A stretch of DNA of 64,000 nucleotides from Fallopia convolvulus (lineage: Eukaryota; Streptophyta; Magnoliopsida; Caryophyllales; Polygonaceae), in NCBI GenBank assembly GCA_964016875.1, contig OZ024718.1:44555906-44619905 (forward strand), written 5' to 3'. A program made the position numbers and the translations under genes. This document shows positions 1 to 9,609 of this stretch, piece after piece (the stretch's first letter is position 1; every line of letters begins with the position of its first letter). Below the pieces are notes generated by a model. It did no database searches. It worked only from the letters and a program-made list of their open reading frames with translations, and had not been told where the DNA came from.

Positions 1-365
1 GTAAGCATAGTAGAAGGATGCATGGTACGATTATAGGCAAATTCCACATGAGGTAAGACATCTTCCCACGATTTCAAGTTCTTCCTAATAATGGCTCTAA
101 GTATGGTGGTTAAAGTTCTATTAGTCACTTCGGCTTGGCCATTGGTTTGTGGGTGACTAGAAGTAGAGAACAACAACCTAGTTCCTAGCTTATTCCAAAG
201 AGTTCTCTAAAAATAGCTAAGGAACTTAACATCCCTATCACTTATTATGGTTTTTGGCACACCATGTAATCTAACAACCTCCCTAAATAATAAAGTCGCT
301 ACATTAGAGGCATCATCAGTTTTATGGCAAACACCAGATTGGTGCTTATCAACAAACATGAGAAA
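1..365 (-). pseudogene. Ty3/gypsy integrase core fragment
   Basis: The minus strand encodes the catalytic core of a Ty3/gypsy integrase and runs off the left edge of the window. Visible in order are CHKTDDAS, then LHGVPKTIISDRDVKF with a catalytic Asp, then HPQTNGQAEVTNRT around the catalytic Glu, then SWEDVLPHVEFAYNR. An in-frame TAG at 207-209 sits where the family has Trp. The zinc-finger part, RT and RNase H that should precede it are missing, and the reading frame upstream of about 365 is not recognisable. Orientation matches the primer-binding site at 2385 and the LTR pieces at 2400-2631 and 23626-24323, so I infer one internally deleted minus-strand element. A separate fragment is possible. 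Confidence 0.8.
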
Positions 366-831
366 GAGAGATGTTGGAGAAGAAATGGATAATAACAAGA
401 AGGAAGACTCGATTGTAAATAAAGAATGGAAATGGAAAGACAAAGAAGAAGATCAAACCTTGATTAAGCCTTTCTCACCTTGATTTCCTTAACCAAGTAT
501 GAACTTGGTGTGGTTTGTTAGGCGAGAATAGTATGGGTCGATTGGGTGAAGGTTTGAGGGTGTCTTCAATGGCGTCCAACAATAGAAGAGAGAAGAAGAA
601 GAGTAATGCACTTGCACTATTTTAATTACAAGGTATGCAATGAATGAAATGCTTATACTATGATATGAATTTAAATGAAAGAGAGGAAATGAAATCTGAT
701 TTTTGATTTTTTTTTTTTTTTACTTTCTTTTTTTTTAATTTTCTTTTCTTTTTTTTAATCAGGAAATAAATCAAATAATTACAAAATAATTGAGGAAATA
801 AAATACTAAACCAAGATGCAATATGGAAGTG
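366..831. other. Unassigned degenerate sequence with T-rich tract
   Basis: No coding region is recognised. The stretch lies between the integrase fragment and the hAT insertion and probably belongs to the degraded outer retroelement. It holds a long T-rich tract at about 700-760. Confidence 0.4.
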
Positions 832-839
832 CAAGAAAT
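832..839. repeat. hAT target-site duplication, left
   Basis: CAAGAAAT directly precedes the element and is repeated exactly at 1818-1825. Confidence 0.9.
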
Positions 840-1817
840 TAGGGATGTTCAACGGGTCGGGTCGCCCGCGACCCGCATTGACCCGACCCATGCGGGTCGG
901 GTCGTGGGTCGATTTTTCCAAATATTCGGGTTGCGGGTCGGGTCGGGCAGAACCCGTCGTATTGCGGGTCGAACCTCATGACCCGCACCCTTTTTAAAAA
1001 AATTCACAATTACTCAGTAATGTGGGGGGGACTAGTTTCATTTTAGTAGTCTTGCTTTTGAGTCTTGTCAATCTGACCTCGACGACTCCACCTGTGAAAC
1101 TCCAAAGTCAAACCCTAGATTTAGATCTACACTTGCCGCCGCCGGCCGCTGAGCCCTCTCCCGTCTGCCCGGTGCTCGCACGCCGCCACCGGCTCGCGCT
1201 CCAGCCCTCTAGACTATGTGCTCGCTTGCTCCAAGAAGTCCAAGCCTCTCTGGAATCTCTGCGTAGCCATCCTTAGCAATCTAAGTTTTCTTGTGTAGCC
1301 ATCCTCTAGCAATCTAAGTTTGGTTGCTTTATTGAATCTAATTGAGACTAGAGACTCCGGTTTGGTGCTTGTTTGTGAGATGGGTTTCTTAAGGGAAGAT
1401 TGAGGTTAGAGAGAATCGTCAACAATATCTGATTATGTAAGGGAGCTTTTTTCTATTGAATTTGGTTTTGGGATTCACTATTCCAAGCATACTGTAATAC
1501 TAGTTAGAGAGCATTAAATCAGTAGTTGTTACTTTTTCTAAAGAAAATGAAGCAAATTCCTTTATGGGAGATTAGCCAGCATTAAACCATGTTTTTGATT
1601 AAGAAAAGGGCTTTTATCCATTTCTTTCTTTTGCATTAGATGAATCCTTTATGGGAGATTAGGATGAGAAAAGAAGAAGATCAAGCAAACATAGATTGAT
1701 AAACAAAACGGGTCAAACGGGTCGACCCGCAACCCGTGGGTGGGTTCGCAGGTCGGGTCGCGGATCAAAAATATTTTTTTGCGGGTCACGGTCGACCCGA
1801 CCAGTTGAGCATCCCTA
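840..1817. mobile_element. Non-autonomous hAT-type DNA transposon, 978 bp
   Basis: The ends are inverted repeats beginning TAGGGATG, about 25 bp long with two mismatches (left TAGGGATGTTCAACGGGTCG; right arm, reverse complement, TAGGGATGCTCAACTGGTCG). An exact 8 bp target duplication CAAGAAAT flanks it at 832-839 and 1818-1825. An 8 bp TSD, short TIR and GC-rich subterminal repeats (GGGTC/GACCC runs at 850-990 and 1705-1805) are typical of hAT elements. There is no transposase: the longest ORF inside (1022-1276) is unlike any I know, so the element would have to be moved in trans. It sits inside the old minus-strand gypsy element. Confidence 0.9.
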
Positions 1818-1825
1818 CAAGAAAT
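1818..1825. repeat. hAT target-site duplication, right
   Basis: CAAGAAAT directly follows the element and is an exact copy of 832-839. Confidence 0.9.
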
Positions 1826-2384
1826 GAAATGAAAATGTGGCTGAAATGGAGGTGAGGTGGACGTTGGAGTTGGTGTGGTCAAGCCTTTAATGAAGAAGTG
1901 AAATAGGGGTGGAGAAGACTAGGTTGATGTGGGGCATGGGATTTGGAAGTTTTAATGGGTCTTGCTATAAATTAGGAGGTGGGCGTGGCTTTGTGGCTAA
2001 AATGAGAGTTTGTTTGAGTTTGACAAAGTCACCCTTAAAATTAGGAGGCTGGATAGGAATTGGGTTTTGACCTCAATTAAACTAAATCAACCTCTCTAAT
2101 ATTAATAAAATGTGGCTGGTGGTTTTTAATGGTGATGGACAAGTTTTATGAAGGTGGTGGGCTTATGTGGTTGATGATGAAGGAGGGCGGCGTTAAATTG
2201 GTCTTTAGGGCATGTTTGGCTAGGCAAGAACAAACCACTGCACAAGTAACGACCGATTAGTACTATCAAGTTTAATAAAAGAGATTGGATTAATCAAACC
2301 TGATCTTGAAGAACTCTTTTTTTGTTTTTTTTAAGACTCTAATGGTGGATCGACTTGGAAACGAAATGTAATGCCGTCAACGAA
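1826..2384. other. Unassigned remnant of outer retroelement
   Basis: No gene is recognised. By position this is the 5' untranslated or deleted internal region of the minus-strand element whose primer-binding site is at 2385-2396. Confidence 0.4.
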
Positions 2385-2396
2385 GCTCTGATACCA
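2385..2396 (-). other. Primer-binding site of outer minus-strand LTR element
   Basis: The plus strand reads GCTCTGATACCA, so the minus strand reads TGGTATCAGAGC, the initiator-Met tRNA primer site used by many plant LTR retrotransposons. It lies three bases inside the LTR edge at 2400, which fixes the element's orientation. Confidence 0.85.
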
Positions 2397-2399
2397 ATT

Positions 2400-2631
2400 T
2401 GATACGAGGTTAAGCCTTTTGGTGTCCGATCTTCGACGTTCACACACTCGAACAACAAAACAGAAATAACAATGGTTAGATTTGGTGCAAACAAGACACG
2501 AACAAGATGAACACAAAGACTCAAGATGCAACAATAGAAATAACGACTCAATAGGACTAGAAGGTCTACTATTCGAGACAACTAGAAGACCCTTGCCTAT
2601 GGAAGACAAGAACCTAATCGAATGGAGGAAT
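2400..2631 (-). repeat. Outer gypsy 5' LTR, first piece
   Basis: On the minus strand this is the 3' part of the LTR, ending in TATCA next to the primer-binding site. The LTR is broken at 2631/2632 by the chromovirus and resumes at 23626-24323. The joined LTR is about 925 bp. Confidence 0.7.
2627..2631. repeat. Chromovirus target duplication, left
   Basis: GGAAT precedes the chromovirus LTR and AGAAT follows it at 23626-23630. Four of five bases match, as expected for an old 5 bp duplication. Confidence 0.6.
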
Positions 2632-2984
2632 TGTAACATCCCCGACCAAAGTGCATACGTCATTTTGCATGCATATAATATTAGTAGCATATGCATGGCA
2701 TATTGGCATGATATATAGTGCATTTTTAAAAGTAATTTTAATTTTTTAATTAAGTTTATTATATTTTAAAAAGTTTTTTAATTAAAAGTTAATTAATAAT
2801 TATTTCAAGGTAAAGTTTGTAGTAAAGAAGATTAAAGGTGAAAATTGCAATTTTGATAAAAATCTAGCCGAAATCGTGTGGAAATCAACTTTGATTCTAT
2901 GTTCAAATTCCAATTGGTGTTTGTGTTGGAAATTGGTTTTTGTCTTCTTATATCTTTAAAATAGAATTTGTCTTCTATCTTTTT

Positions 2985-3034
<50 letters not shown>
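2985..3034. repeat. (TA)n microsatellite in 5' LTR
   Basis: About 50 bp of alternating T and A. The matching site in the 3' LTR (about 22003-22028) is roughly half as long. Confidence 0.9.
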
Positions 3035-3038
<4 letters not shown>

Positions 3039-4489
3039 CTATCCTCATATGCAAGATACATAAGGGACAAAATAAAAACAGAGGGAGAGTTTAGAGAAAG
3101 ACGAAAGAAGAAGAAGAAACAGAGAAGAGAAAAATCTTTGATTTTGTTTTTGTTGTTGGTTTGGTACAAGATCTCTTCTATCGGGTTTTAATCCTGAAGT
3201 ATAAGCGTGATTTGGTAAGCTTTTAATTAGTTAATGGTTTATTTAGATTTTTCTAATTTTTCCGGATCTAGATCTATTGTTTTTTATTCAAAAATCAGTC
3301 GATTTATAGTTCTTAGAGGATGTTTTCGATATTAGATTTATATTCGGTAAAAGATTTTAGAGTAATTTTAGGCTATTGCCTTGTAATCAGATTACAGAGT
3401 CCTTTGATTAAGTTTTTCATAAAGGTTTGAACTAGAAAAAAATGTTCTTCTATATATATTGTAAGTATTAAAGGATTTGGAATTATGTACAAAACGTTAT
3501 AATGCATACTGACATTTTATTGCATTTAGGGCTAGGATTTGTAAAAGTAAATAGTCTAATTTGCATTGGATTACATATGGAAACACAAGTAATAGACCGT
3601 GGTCAGAGTCAAGGGGGAGAAATATAGTATCTGTCTTAAACATGTGAGTATATATCGGAGATTAAACCCTATGTGCTATATGTACTATATGTGTTATATG
3701 GGTGTGTATAGAGCGGAGATTCAACCCTATGTGCTATATGTGCTATACAGATATATGTGTTATATGAGGTATATGGATATATGTGTTATATGTGGTAGCT
3801 CTGAAATTTCCAGAGTTGTTTGCATAAAAAGTATGTTAGCAGATGGCATATGATATATGATTATGGATGCACTTGATTGCATAGCATATTGCATGAGATT
3901 AAAATCACATGTGACTGTCTTGCCTTGAATTTGTATATAAAAGAGACCTAAGGGTCATACATGAGGCCTAAGATTCCTAAGAGATGGTATATGAGAAAAT
4001 GAGGGCTAAGATGCCTAAGAGATGGTAATGGGAAAAAGTCGGTATATGAAAAAAAGTTGGTATATGGAAAAAAAAAGAGAAAAGTTGGTATATGGAAAAA
4101 TGTCGGTATATGGAAACCCGGCGCAGATTCAGGCTCGAACAGTTCACAGAATAATGAATCGGATACATCGGCATTTGCATTCGCATAGTAAATTCATATA
4201 TGACATATATATAATATGTATGTGTATGTACATGGACTAAATGTTTGACTCTGTGTGAAATAATTGATGATGCTTTATATTCACTGGGTATGCGACTCAC
4301 ATAAATCGCAAAATAATTTTTTAGGTTCAGCTAGTTCTTACTGACATGTGTCTCTTTTAGAGGTCACGTTCATATAGGTCGGTCGACTGAAGCTCAATGC
4401 AACCTTCTCTTCCTCATTTTGCATCTTAGACTTTTGTGTTGTAATAAAGTTAGAATAATAAGTGTGTTAGTATAAGAAGTAACTGCATA

Positions 4490-4512
4490 TGTGTGTGTGT
4501 GTGTGTGTGTGC
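4490..4512. repeat. (TG)n microsatellite in 5' LTR
   Basis: A TG run of about 22 bp, much shorter in the 3' LTR near 23490. Confidence 0.85.
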
Positions 4513-4646
4513 AACCTTATATGGCTGTTAGTTTTGTTATATGTTTATATGGATAGTTGTTATATGTAAATTGTATGCTTATATAAGAAAAAAAAAGTTA
4601 TTACAAAGTATACGTCAGAGGGTATAAGGGTGTCACAGTTAGTTTT

Positions 4647-4658
4647 TGGTATCAAAGC
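4647..4658 (+). other. Chromovirus primer-binding site
   Basis: TGGTATCAAAGC lies nine bases after the 5' LTR. It differs from the initiator-Met tRNA site TGGTATCAGAGC by one G-to-A change. Confidence 0.8.
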
Positions 4659-4739
4659 AAGGATATGATTCTTTAGGGGCATTCTGCATTCATAAGCATA
4701 TGTAATTGACATTAGAGTTGCATTTAATTGAATAGGAGC

Positions 4740-5786
4740 ATGGAAATGCATGAGCATGATGCACAAAGGAGAGAAGTTTCAGCCGTGCCACGTCAGTCTA
4801 TAGGAGCATCTCATATAGCACAACATGAGCATATATCTCATACACATGGACCAATAGAACAGGAAGTACAGGGACTAGCTATGGGGTCTAGAGGCGGGAA
4901 TTTCAAGGAGCTTCGTAAGTTAGGAGCAGTTGATTTCTATGGGACTATAGATCTTGCAGAGGCTGAGACATGGCTCAAGAGAACAGAGAGAGTATTTAGT
5001 ATGATGAGATGCACAGAAGAGGAAATGTTTGATTTCTCAATATTACTTCTACAAGGGGATGCTTTTGACTGGTAGAAAACTGTTTCACATGCTACAGTAC
5101 AATGTCCAATTCTTACATGGGAAGATTTTCTTACTGTTTTCAAAGATAAGTATATGCCAGAGGTATATTGAGATGCAAAGCAGAATGAGTTTTTGTCTCT
5201 TAAGCAAGGAAATATGTCTGTGGCTGAGTATGAAGTTAAATTTAACCAGCTATCATATTATGCAGCTGCCAATGTGGCTACAGAGAGAGATAGATGCAGG
5301 CGTTTTGAGGAGGGGTTGTCTTATAATATCCGGAATAAGATTACGCCATGGGATCTTCTTACCTTTACAAATTTGGGTAGTGCAGCAATTAGAGCAAAGA
5401 CACTGTTAAAGGAAAGACAGACATTCTTCCAAAAGAAAAAGAGGGAATCATCAGTTCATATGGGTGAGTCGAGTGGAAGGCCATACAAGCGTCAGAGTTT
5501 TTCTTCTCCAGTACCAACAATTGGCAGAGGTGGCTCAAATAGTCAAAGAGGTGGACACAACTTGACTTTTGGTCGTAGTAATGAAAGAGGATCTGGTATG
5601 ATGGTACATACACGACCTATGTGTACGTATTGTGGTCAATCTTATGCCGGAGAGTGTCGAGTACATACTAGAGCATGTTATCATTGTGGACAACAAGGGC
5701 ATTTTTATAAAGACTGTCCAGTTAGATTAGATAGATCGAATATTGGAAGAGAAGCATCTGAAACAACTGTACAAAATGTTCAATAA
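4740..5786 (+). pseudogene. gag: Chromovirus gag with zinc knuckle, broken
   Basis: Encodes the capsid/nucleocapsid polyprotein of the chromovirus. The first ATG in frame is at 4740, and the frame runs to 5786 with two internal stops: TAG at 5073-5075 after FDW (Trp expected) and TGA at 5169-5171 in VY*DAK (Arg expected). Next come the capsid C-terminal part (NMSVAEYEVKFNQL, RFEEGLSYNIR) and a Gly/Arg/Ser-rich linker. A CCHC zinc knuckle, CYHCGQQGHFYKDC, lies at 5676-5717. TAA at 5784-5786 ends the stretch, but the same frame continues into protease, so the ancestor probably had one gag-pol ORF. Confidence 0.85.
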
Positions 5787-8509
5787 GAAGCACTAGTATG
5801 GAGTTTTGGTAGAGGTCGTGGAAGAGGTCAAAACATGAATAACATTGCTAGTAGAGGAAGACCACAAACACAAGAATCTCGATCACAGGGTCAAGCTCGA
5901 GTTTTTGCTATGTCACAACAAGAAGTATCAAAAGCACCTGAGGTTATCATTGGTAAACTTTATTTACATGATCTTAAGATACATACATTAATAGATTCAG
6001 GATCCACTCATTCATTCATATCATCTACCATAGCATCTCAAGTGCATAAGAAACCTGAACCCTTAGATTACAGTTTAGGAGTACAGACTCCCTTGGGGGA
6101 AATGGTAAAGGTACATACAGTATATCGAGATAGTATAATAAGAGTGGATACAGTAGAGTTACTAGCTGATCTGATCTTGCTATTCTTGTATGAGTTTGGT
6201 GTTATTTTGGGCATGGGCTGGTTGTCAAGACATCATGCTAAAGTATATTGTTATACCAAAGAAGTAGTGATAGAATCGCTTGGGAAATCTAGAGTGATTT
6301 TCTATGGTGATAGACAAATGGTTCCCACTTGCCTAATATCTACAACAACGGCTTTTCGCATGATTAGAGAGGGATGTGAGGCATATCTGGCACATGTTAT
6401 AGATCGTACAGTTGAATGTGATGAGGTGGGAGATATTCAAATTGTTAAAGATTTTCCCGATGTGTTTCCAAAGGATCTTCCTGGATTGCCACCTGATAGA
6501 GAGATAGAGTTTACTGTGGAATTAATGCCAGGTACTGCACCAATTTCTATTCCTCCATATCGCATGGCTCCACTAGAGTTACAGGAACTGAAGAAGCAGT
6601 TAAAAGAATGGTTAGACAAAGGGTTCATTAGAGCTAGTGTATCACCCTGGGGTGCACCGGTTTTATTTGCTAAAAAGAAAGATCGTACCTTACGATTGTG
6701 CATAGATTACAGAAAGTTGAATCAGGTAACAATGAAGAACAAGTATCCATTGCCAATGATAGATGATTTGTTTGATCAACTTCAGAGTGCAAAGGTATTT
6801 TCAAAAATCGACCTTCGATCAGGATACCATCAATTGAAGATAGCTAAAGATGACATTACCAAGACATCATTCAAGACCCGATACGGGCATTATGAGTTTC
6901 TAGTAATGCCATTTGGTTTGACTAATGCACCATCAGCATTCATGGCTTTGATGAACAAGGTGTTTCAACCTTTTCTTGACAGATTGGTGATCATCTTTAT
7001 CGATGATATATTGGTGTATTCACGAAGTACAGAAGAGCATGTTGATCATTTGTGTACCGTGCTATAAGTCTTGAGGGAAAAACAGTTGTATGCTAAATTG
7101 AGTAAGTGTGAATTCTGGTCGAATCATGTGATATTTTTAGGACATCTAGTATCTGGAAGAGGTATAGAGGTTGATCCTAAGAAAGTTGAAGCAGTGGTAA
7201 ACTGGAAAGCATTAACTACAGTTACAAAAGTTCGTAGTTTTCTTGGGATGGATGGGACGATTTGTTGAAGGATTCTCTATTATAGTTGCACCACTCACTA
7301 AATTGTTGCGGAAGAATGCTCCATTTCATTGGAATTCTGCGTGCCAACAAAGCTTTGATGAGTTAAAGCACTGTTTGACTACAACACCAATACTGACAAT
7401 TCCTACAAGTATATTAGGATTTGTTGTTTACACTGATGCTTCATATCAAGGTCTTGGTTGTGTTTTGATGTTGAATGGAAAAGTAATTGCTTATGCATCA
7501 TGACAGTTACGACCACATGAAGTTTCTTATCCTGTACATGATTTAGAATTGGCAGCAATAATATTTACCCTAAAGAGTTGGCGACATTATCTATATGGAG
7601 AAACATTCCAAATCTTCACAGATCATAAGAGTTTGAAATATTTGATGAGCCAAAAGGAGTTGAACATGCGATAACGGTGCTAGATGGGACTACTGAAATA
7701 TTATGATTGTTTAATCAAGTATCATCCGGGAAAGGCCAATGTTGTAGCAGATGCTTTGAGTCGAAAGTCAAGTGGTATGATGGCCAATATGCACATGACT
7801 TCATTGTCAGATTTGATTGCTTTGCGAGGTCTAAATGCTAGACTACAGTTTGACACAGATGGAGTATTGATTGCTACTTTGGAGATTCGGCCAGTGCTGA
7901 GACAAAAAATTAAAGATGCACAAGTAAGAGATGAAAAGTTAACAGAAATTATAGAACAGGTTCAACAAGGTAAAGATACGCCGTTTGTTATTCAGGATGG
8001 CACATTGATGTTTGGCACCAGATTATGTGTACCTGATGTTGATGATCTAAGACGAGAGATTTTAGATGAGGCATATAACGCACCATATGATATGCATCTT
8101 GGTACAAAAAGATGTATCATACCTTAAGATAACATTATTGGTGGCCAAGGATGAAGAAGGAAGTTGCTGAATTTGTTTCTAAATGTCAACAAGTCAAAGC
8201 AGAACACCAAGCACCTATAGGTATGCTTAAACCTTTATCTATTCCGTTCTGGAAATGGGAGCGGATTACGATGGATTTTGTTGTGGGACTACCCCGAACA
8301 CAAAAGGGAAATGATGCTATCTGGGTAATTATTGATAGATTAACTAAGTCAGCACATTTCTTGCCTATACGATGGGGTTGTTCATTGGATCAATTGGCAG
8401 AGATATACATGAAGGAAATTGTTTGACTTCATGGAATACCAGTATCCATTGTATCAGATAGAGATCCTAGATTTACTTCTCATTTATGGGAAAGTTTTCA
8501 AACTGTTAT
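5787..8509 (+). pseudogene. pol: Chromovirus pol, first part: protease, RT, RNase H, start of integrase
   Basis: Continues the gag frame. The aspartic protease site LIDSGSTHSFIS is near 5990. RT motifs follow: CIDYRKLNQ (about 6700), SKIDLRSGYHQ, MPFGLTNAPSAF and the catalytic FIDDILVYS (about 6995-7020). RNase H starts at VVYTDASYQGLG near 7425. The integrase zinc-binding region is damaged (KC followed directly by QQVK near 8180, so a Cys is missing), and the core begins with ITMDFVVGLPRTQKG. Stops are at 7065, 7501, 7672, 7681, 8130 and 8424; frameshifts lie near 7245 and 8110. Each stop fits a C-to-T or G-to-A change. The frame is cut at the Tat insertion, inside WESFQTV|M. Confidence 0.85.
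8505..8509. repeat. Tat A target duplication, left
   Basis: GTTAT here is repeated exactly at 19622-19626. Removing the insertion and one copy rejoins the integrase codons for QTVMGTKL. Confidence 0.95.
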
Positions 8510-9321
8510 TGATGAAACCCGAAATAAACCATTCGCTAAATTACAAGAAACGAGATTATTTTATTCGATTGTGCAAACGCTTGCTCTTTATTTATTATTT
8601 CTCTACAACGAGGTTACAAGACAACGAGGCCTATAAACAAACGAGATTTACACCCTAGACCCCCTACGAGTATTCGAGATCTCGATCTAACAAAGTCCGA
8701 GATCTCCTAGTTGCTATGCGATTCTACCACCTCGATGTCGCTTGATTGATCTTGGTGCGAGGCTGAGTTAGGAGTGTGGTGAAGATGGCTTGCGGGATTG
8801 TGTAGCGAGGTCTTTGATGTGGACGAGCACTCTGTGTGACTTGAAGCCTTTTTGTGGACTTCACTTGTCTATAGCGAGGTCTTTTGACGATGTCTCAATC
8901 ATGTCGATCTTCAACGAGCAAGATAGTTCTTGAGTTCAAGATGTTTTTCGACCCCCTCTCACTTACGAGATTCTCCTGTATTTATAGAGAATTGGGGAGT
9001 CGAGTTTTGGCTATCATCCGATGTGGGACGCCCGAGATCAAGGCTTTTGATTGGTCCGGAGGTGAGGCAGGTGGTGATTGGTTTGGGGGAGCGGCGCCAG
9101 CTGAGTGGTCCGGATGGGGGGGGGGGGCGTGTCATTAGAGTCGGTGGCGAGGTTTAGGCCTCGCCTCGAGGTCTCGGAAGACCTCGTGGGGATAAGAATT
9201 TTGTTTAATTAAATGACGGGTACGGTTGTGGGCCCCAGAATCCACCTTGGGAATCCCGTCGGGTCTGTTTATTCTTTTCATTCCAGGCCCACTTCCTAAT
9301 TTACCATTTTGGACATCATCA
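8510..9321 (-). repeat. Tat A 3' LTR (left copy)
   Basis: 812 bp. It is about 71 bp longer than the right copy because of sequence at about 8730-8800 that the right copy lacks, and it differs at scattered single bases, so the insertion is not recent. CGAGG and CCTCG motifs are dense. Confidence 0.95.
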
Positions 9322-9342
9322 CAACCCCATGGCCTGGGGACC
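9322..9342 (-). other. Tat A polypurine tract region
   Basis: Directly beside the 3' LTR, the minus strand reads CCCCAGGCCATGGGGTTG, the purine-rich plus-strand primer site. The same block borders the LTR in element B (39993-40005), and part of it recurs internally at 13095-13107. Confidence 0.65.
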
Positions 9343-9577
9343 TCGTCCCGAGGGCCGCAGGTCATAAGCTCCTTTGGATTTGCGAGGTGCGAGGTTTTTG
9401 GAGGTTGGGTGGACATATTGCGAGGTGTTCTTCTTGCGAGGCCCTGTACTTAGGCTTTTCTCTTGCTTGTACAAGTGATGCTTCTTGGGCCCGCTCTTCG
9501 CACTTTGCTTAATGGGCCGTCCAGGTGGGATAGGCCCAATGAGCCTTTCGGGAGTGAGGAGAGGCCTAAGCCTGCTC

Positions 9578-9586
9578 TTTATAAGG
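9578..9586 (+). promoter_or_regulatory. TATA box of antisense gene, Tat A
   Basis: TTTATAAGG lies in a TATA context at the same relative place as TTTATAAG at 40286-40293 in element B. Both are followed about 20-30 bases later by the shared motif CACACGCCTCC and a C/T-rich leader. Confidence 0.6.
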
Positions 9587-9609
9587 GGCATCTCTCACAC
9601 GCCTCCTCT

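Larger units (their letters stand above)
2632..4637 (+). repeat. Chromovirus 5' LTR
   Basis: This 2,006 bp LTR runs from TGTAAC to TGTCACA and is repeated at 20506-23625 (interrupted). It holds AT-rich promoter-like DNA, a cluster of TATATG-rich short repeats at about 3660-3800, and repeated GGTATATGGAAAA units at about 4025-4115. The 3' copy keeps the same features, with shorter microsatellites. Confidence 0.9.

Noticed and set aside
2385..2396. Part of a tRNA gene
   Set aside because: Only the 12 base primer complement is present and it is placed at an LTR edge, so it is a primer-binding site.
2940..3191. ORF with IYIYIY repeats
   Set aside because: Translation of the (TA)n microsatellite in the LTR.
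4728..4739. Gag start at 4728
   Set aside because: The codon there is TTG; the first ATG in that frame is 4740.
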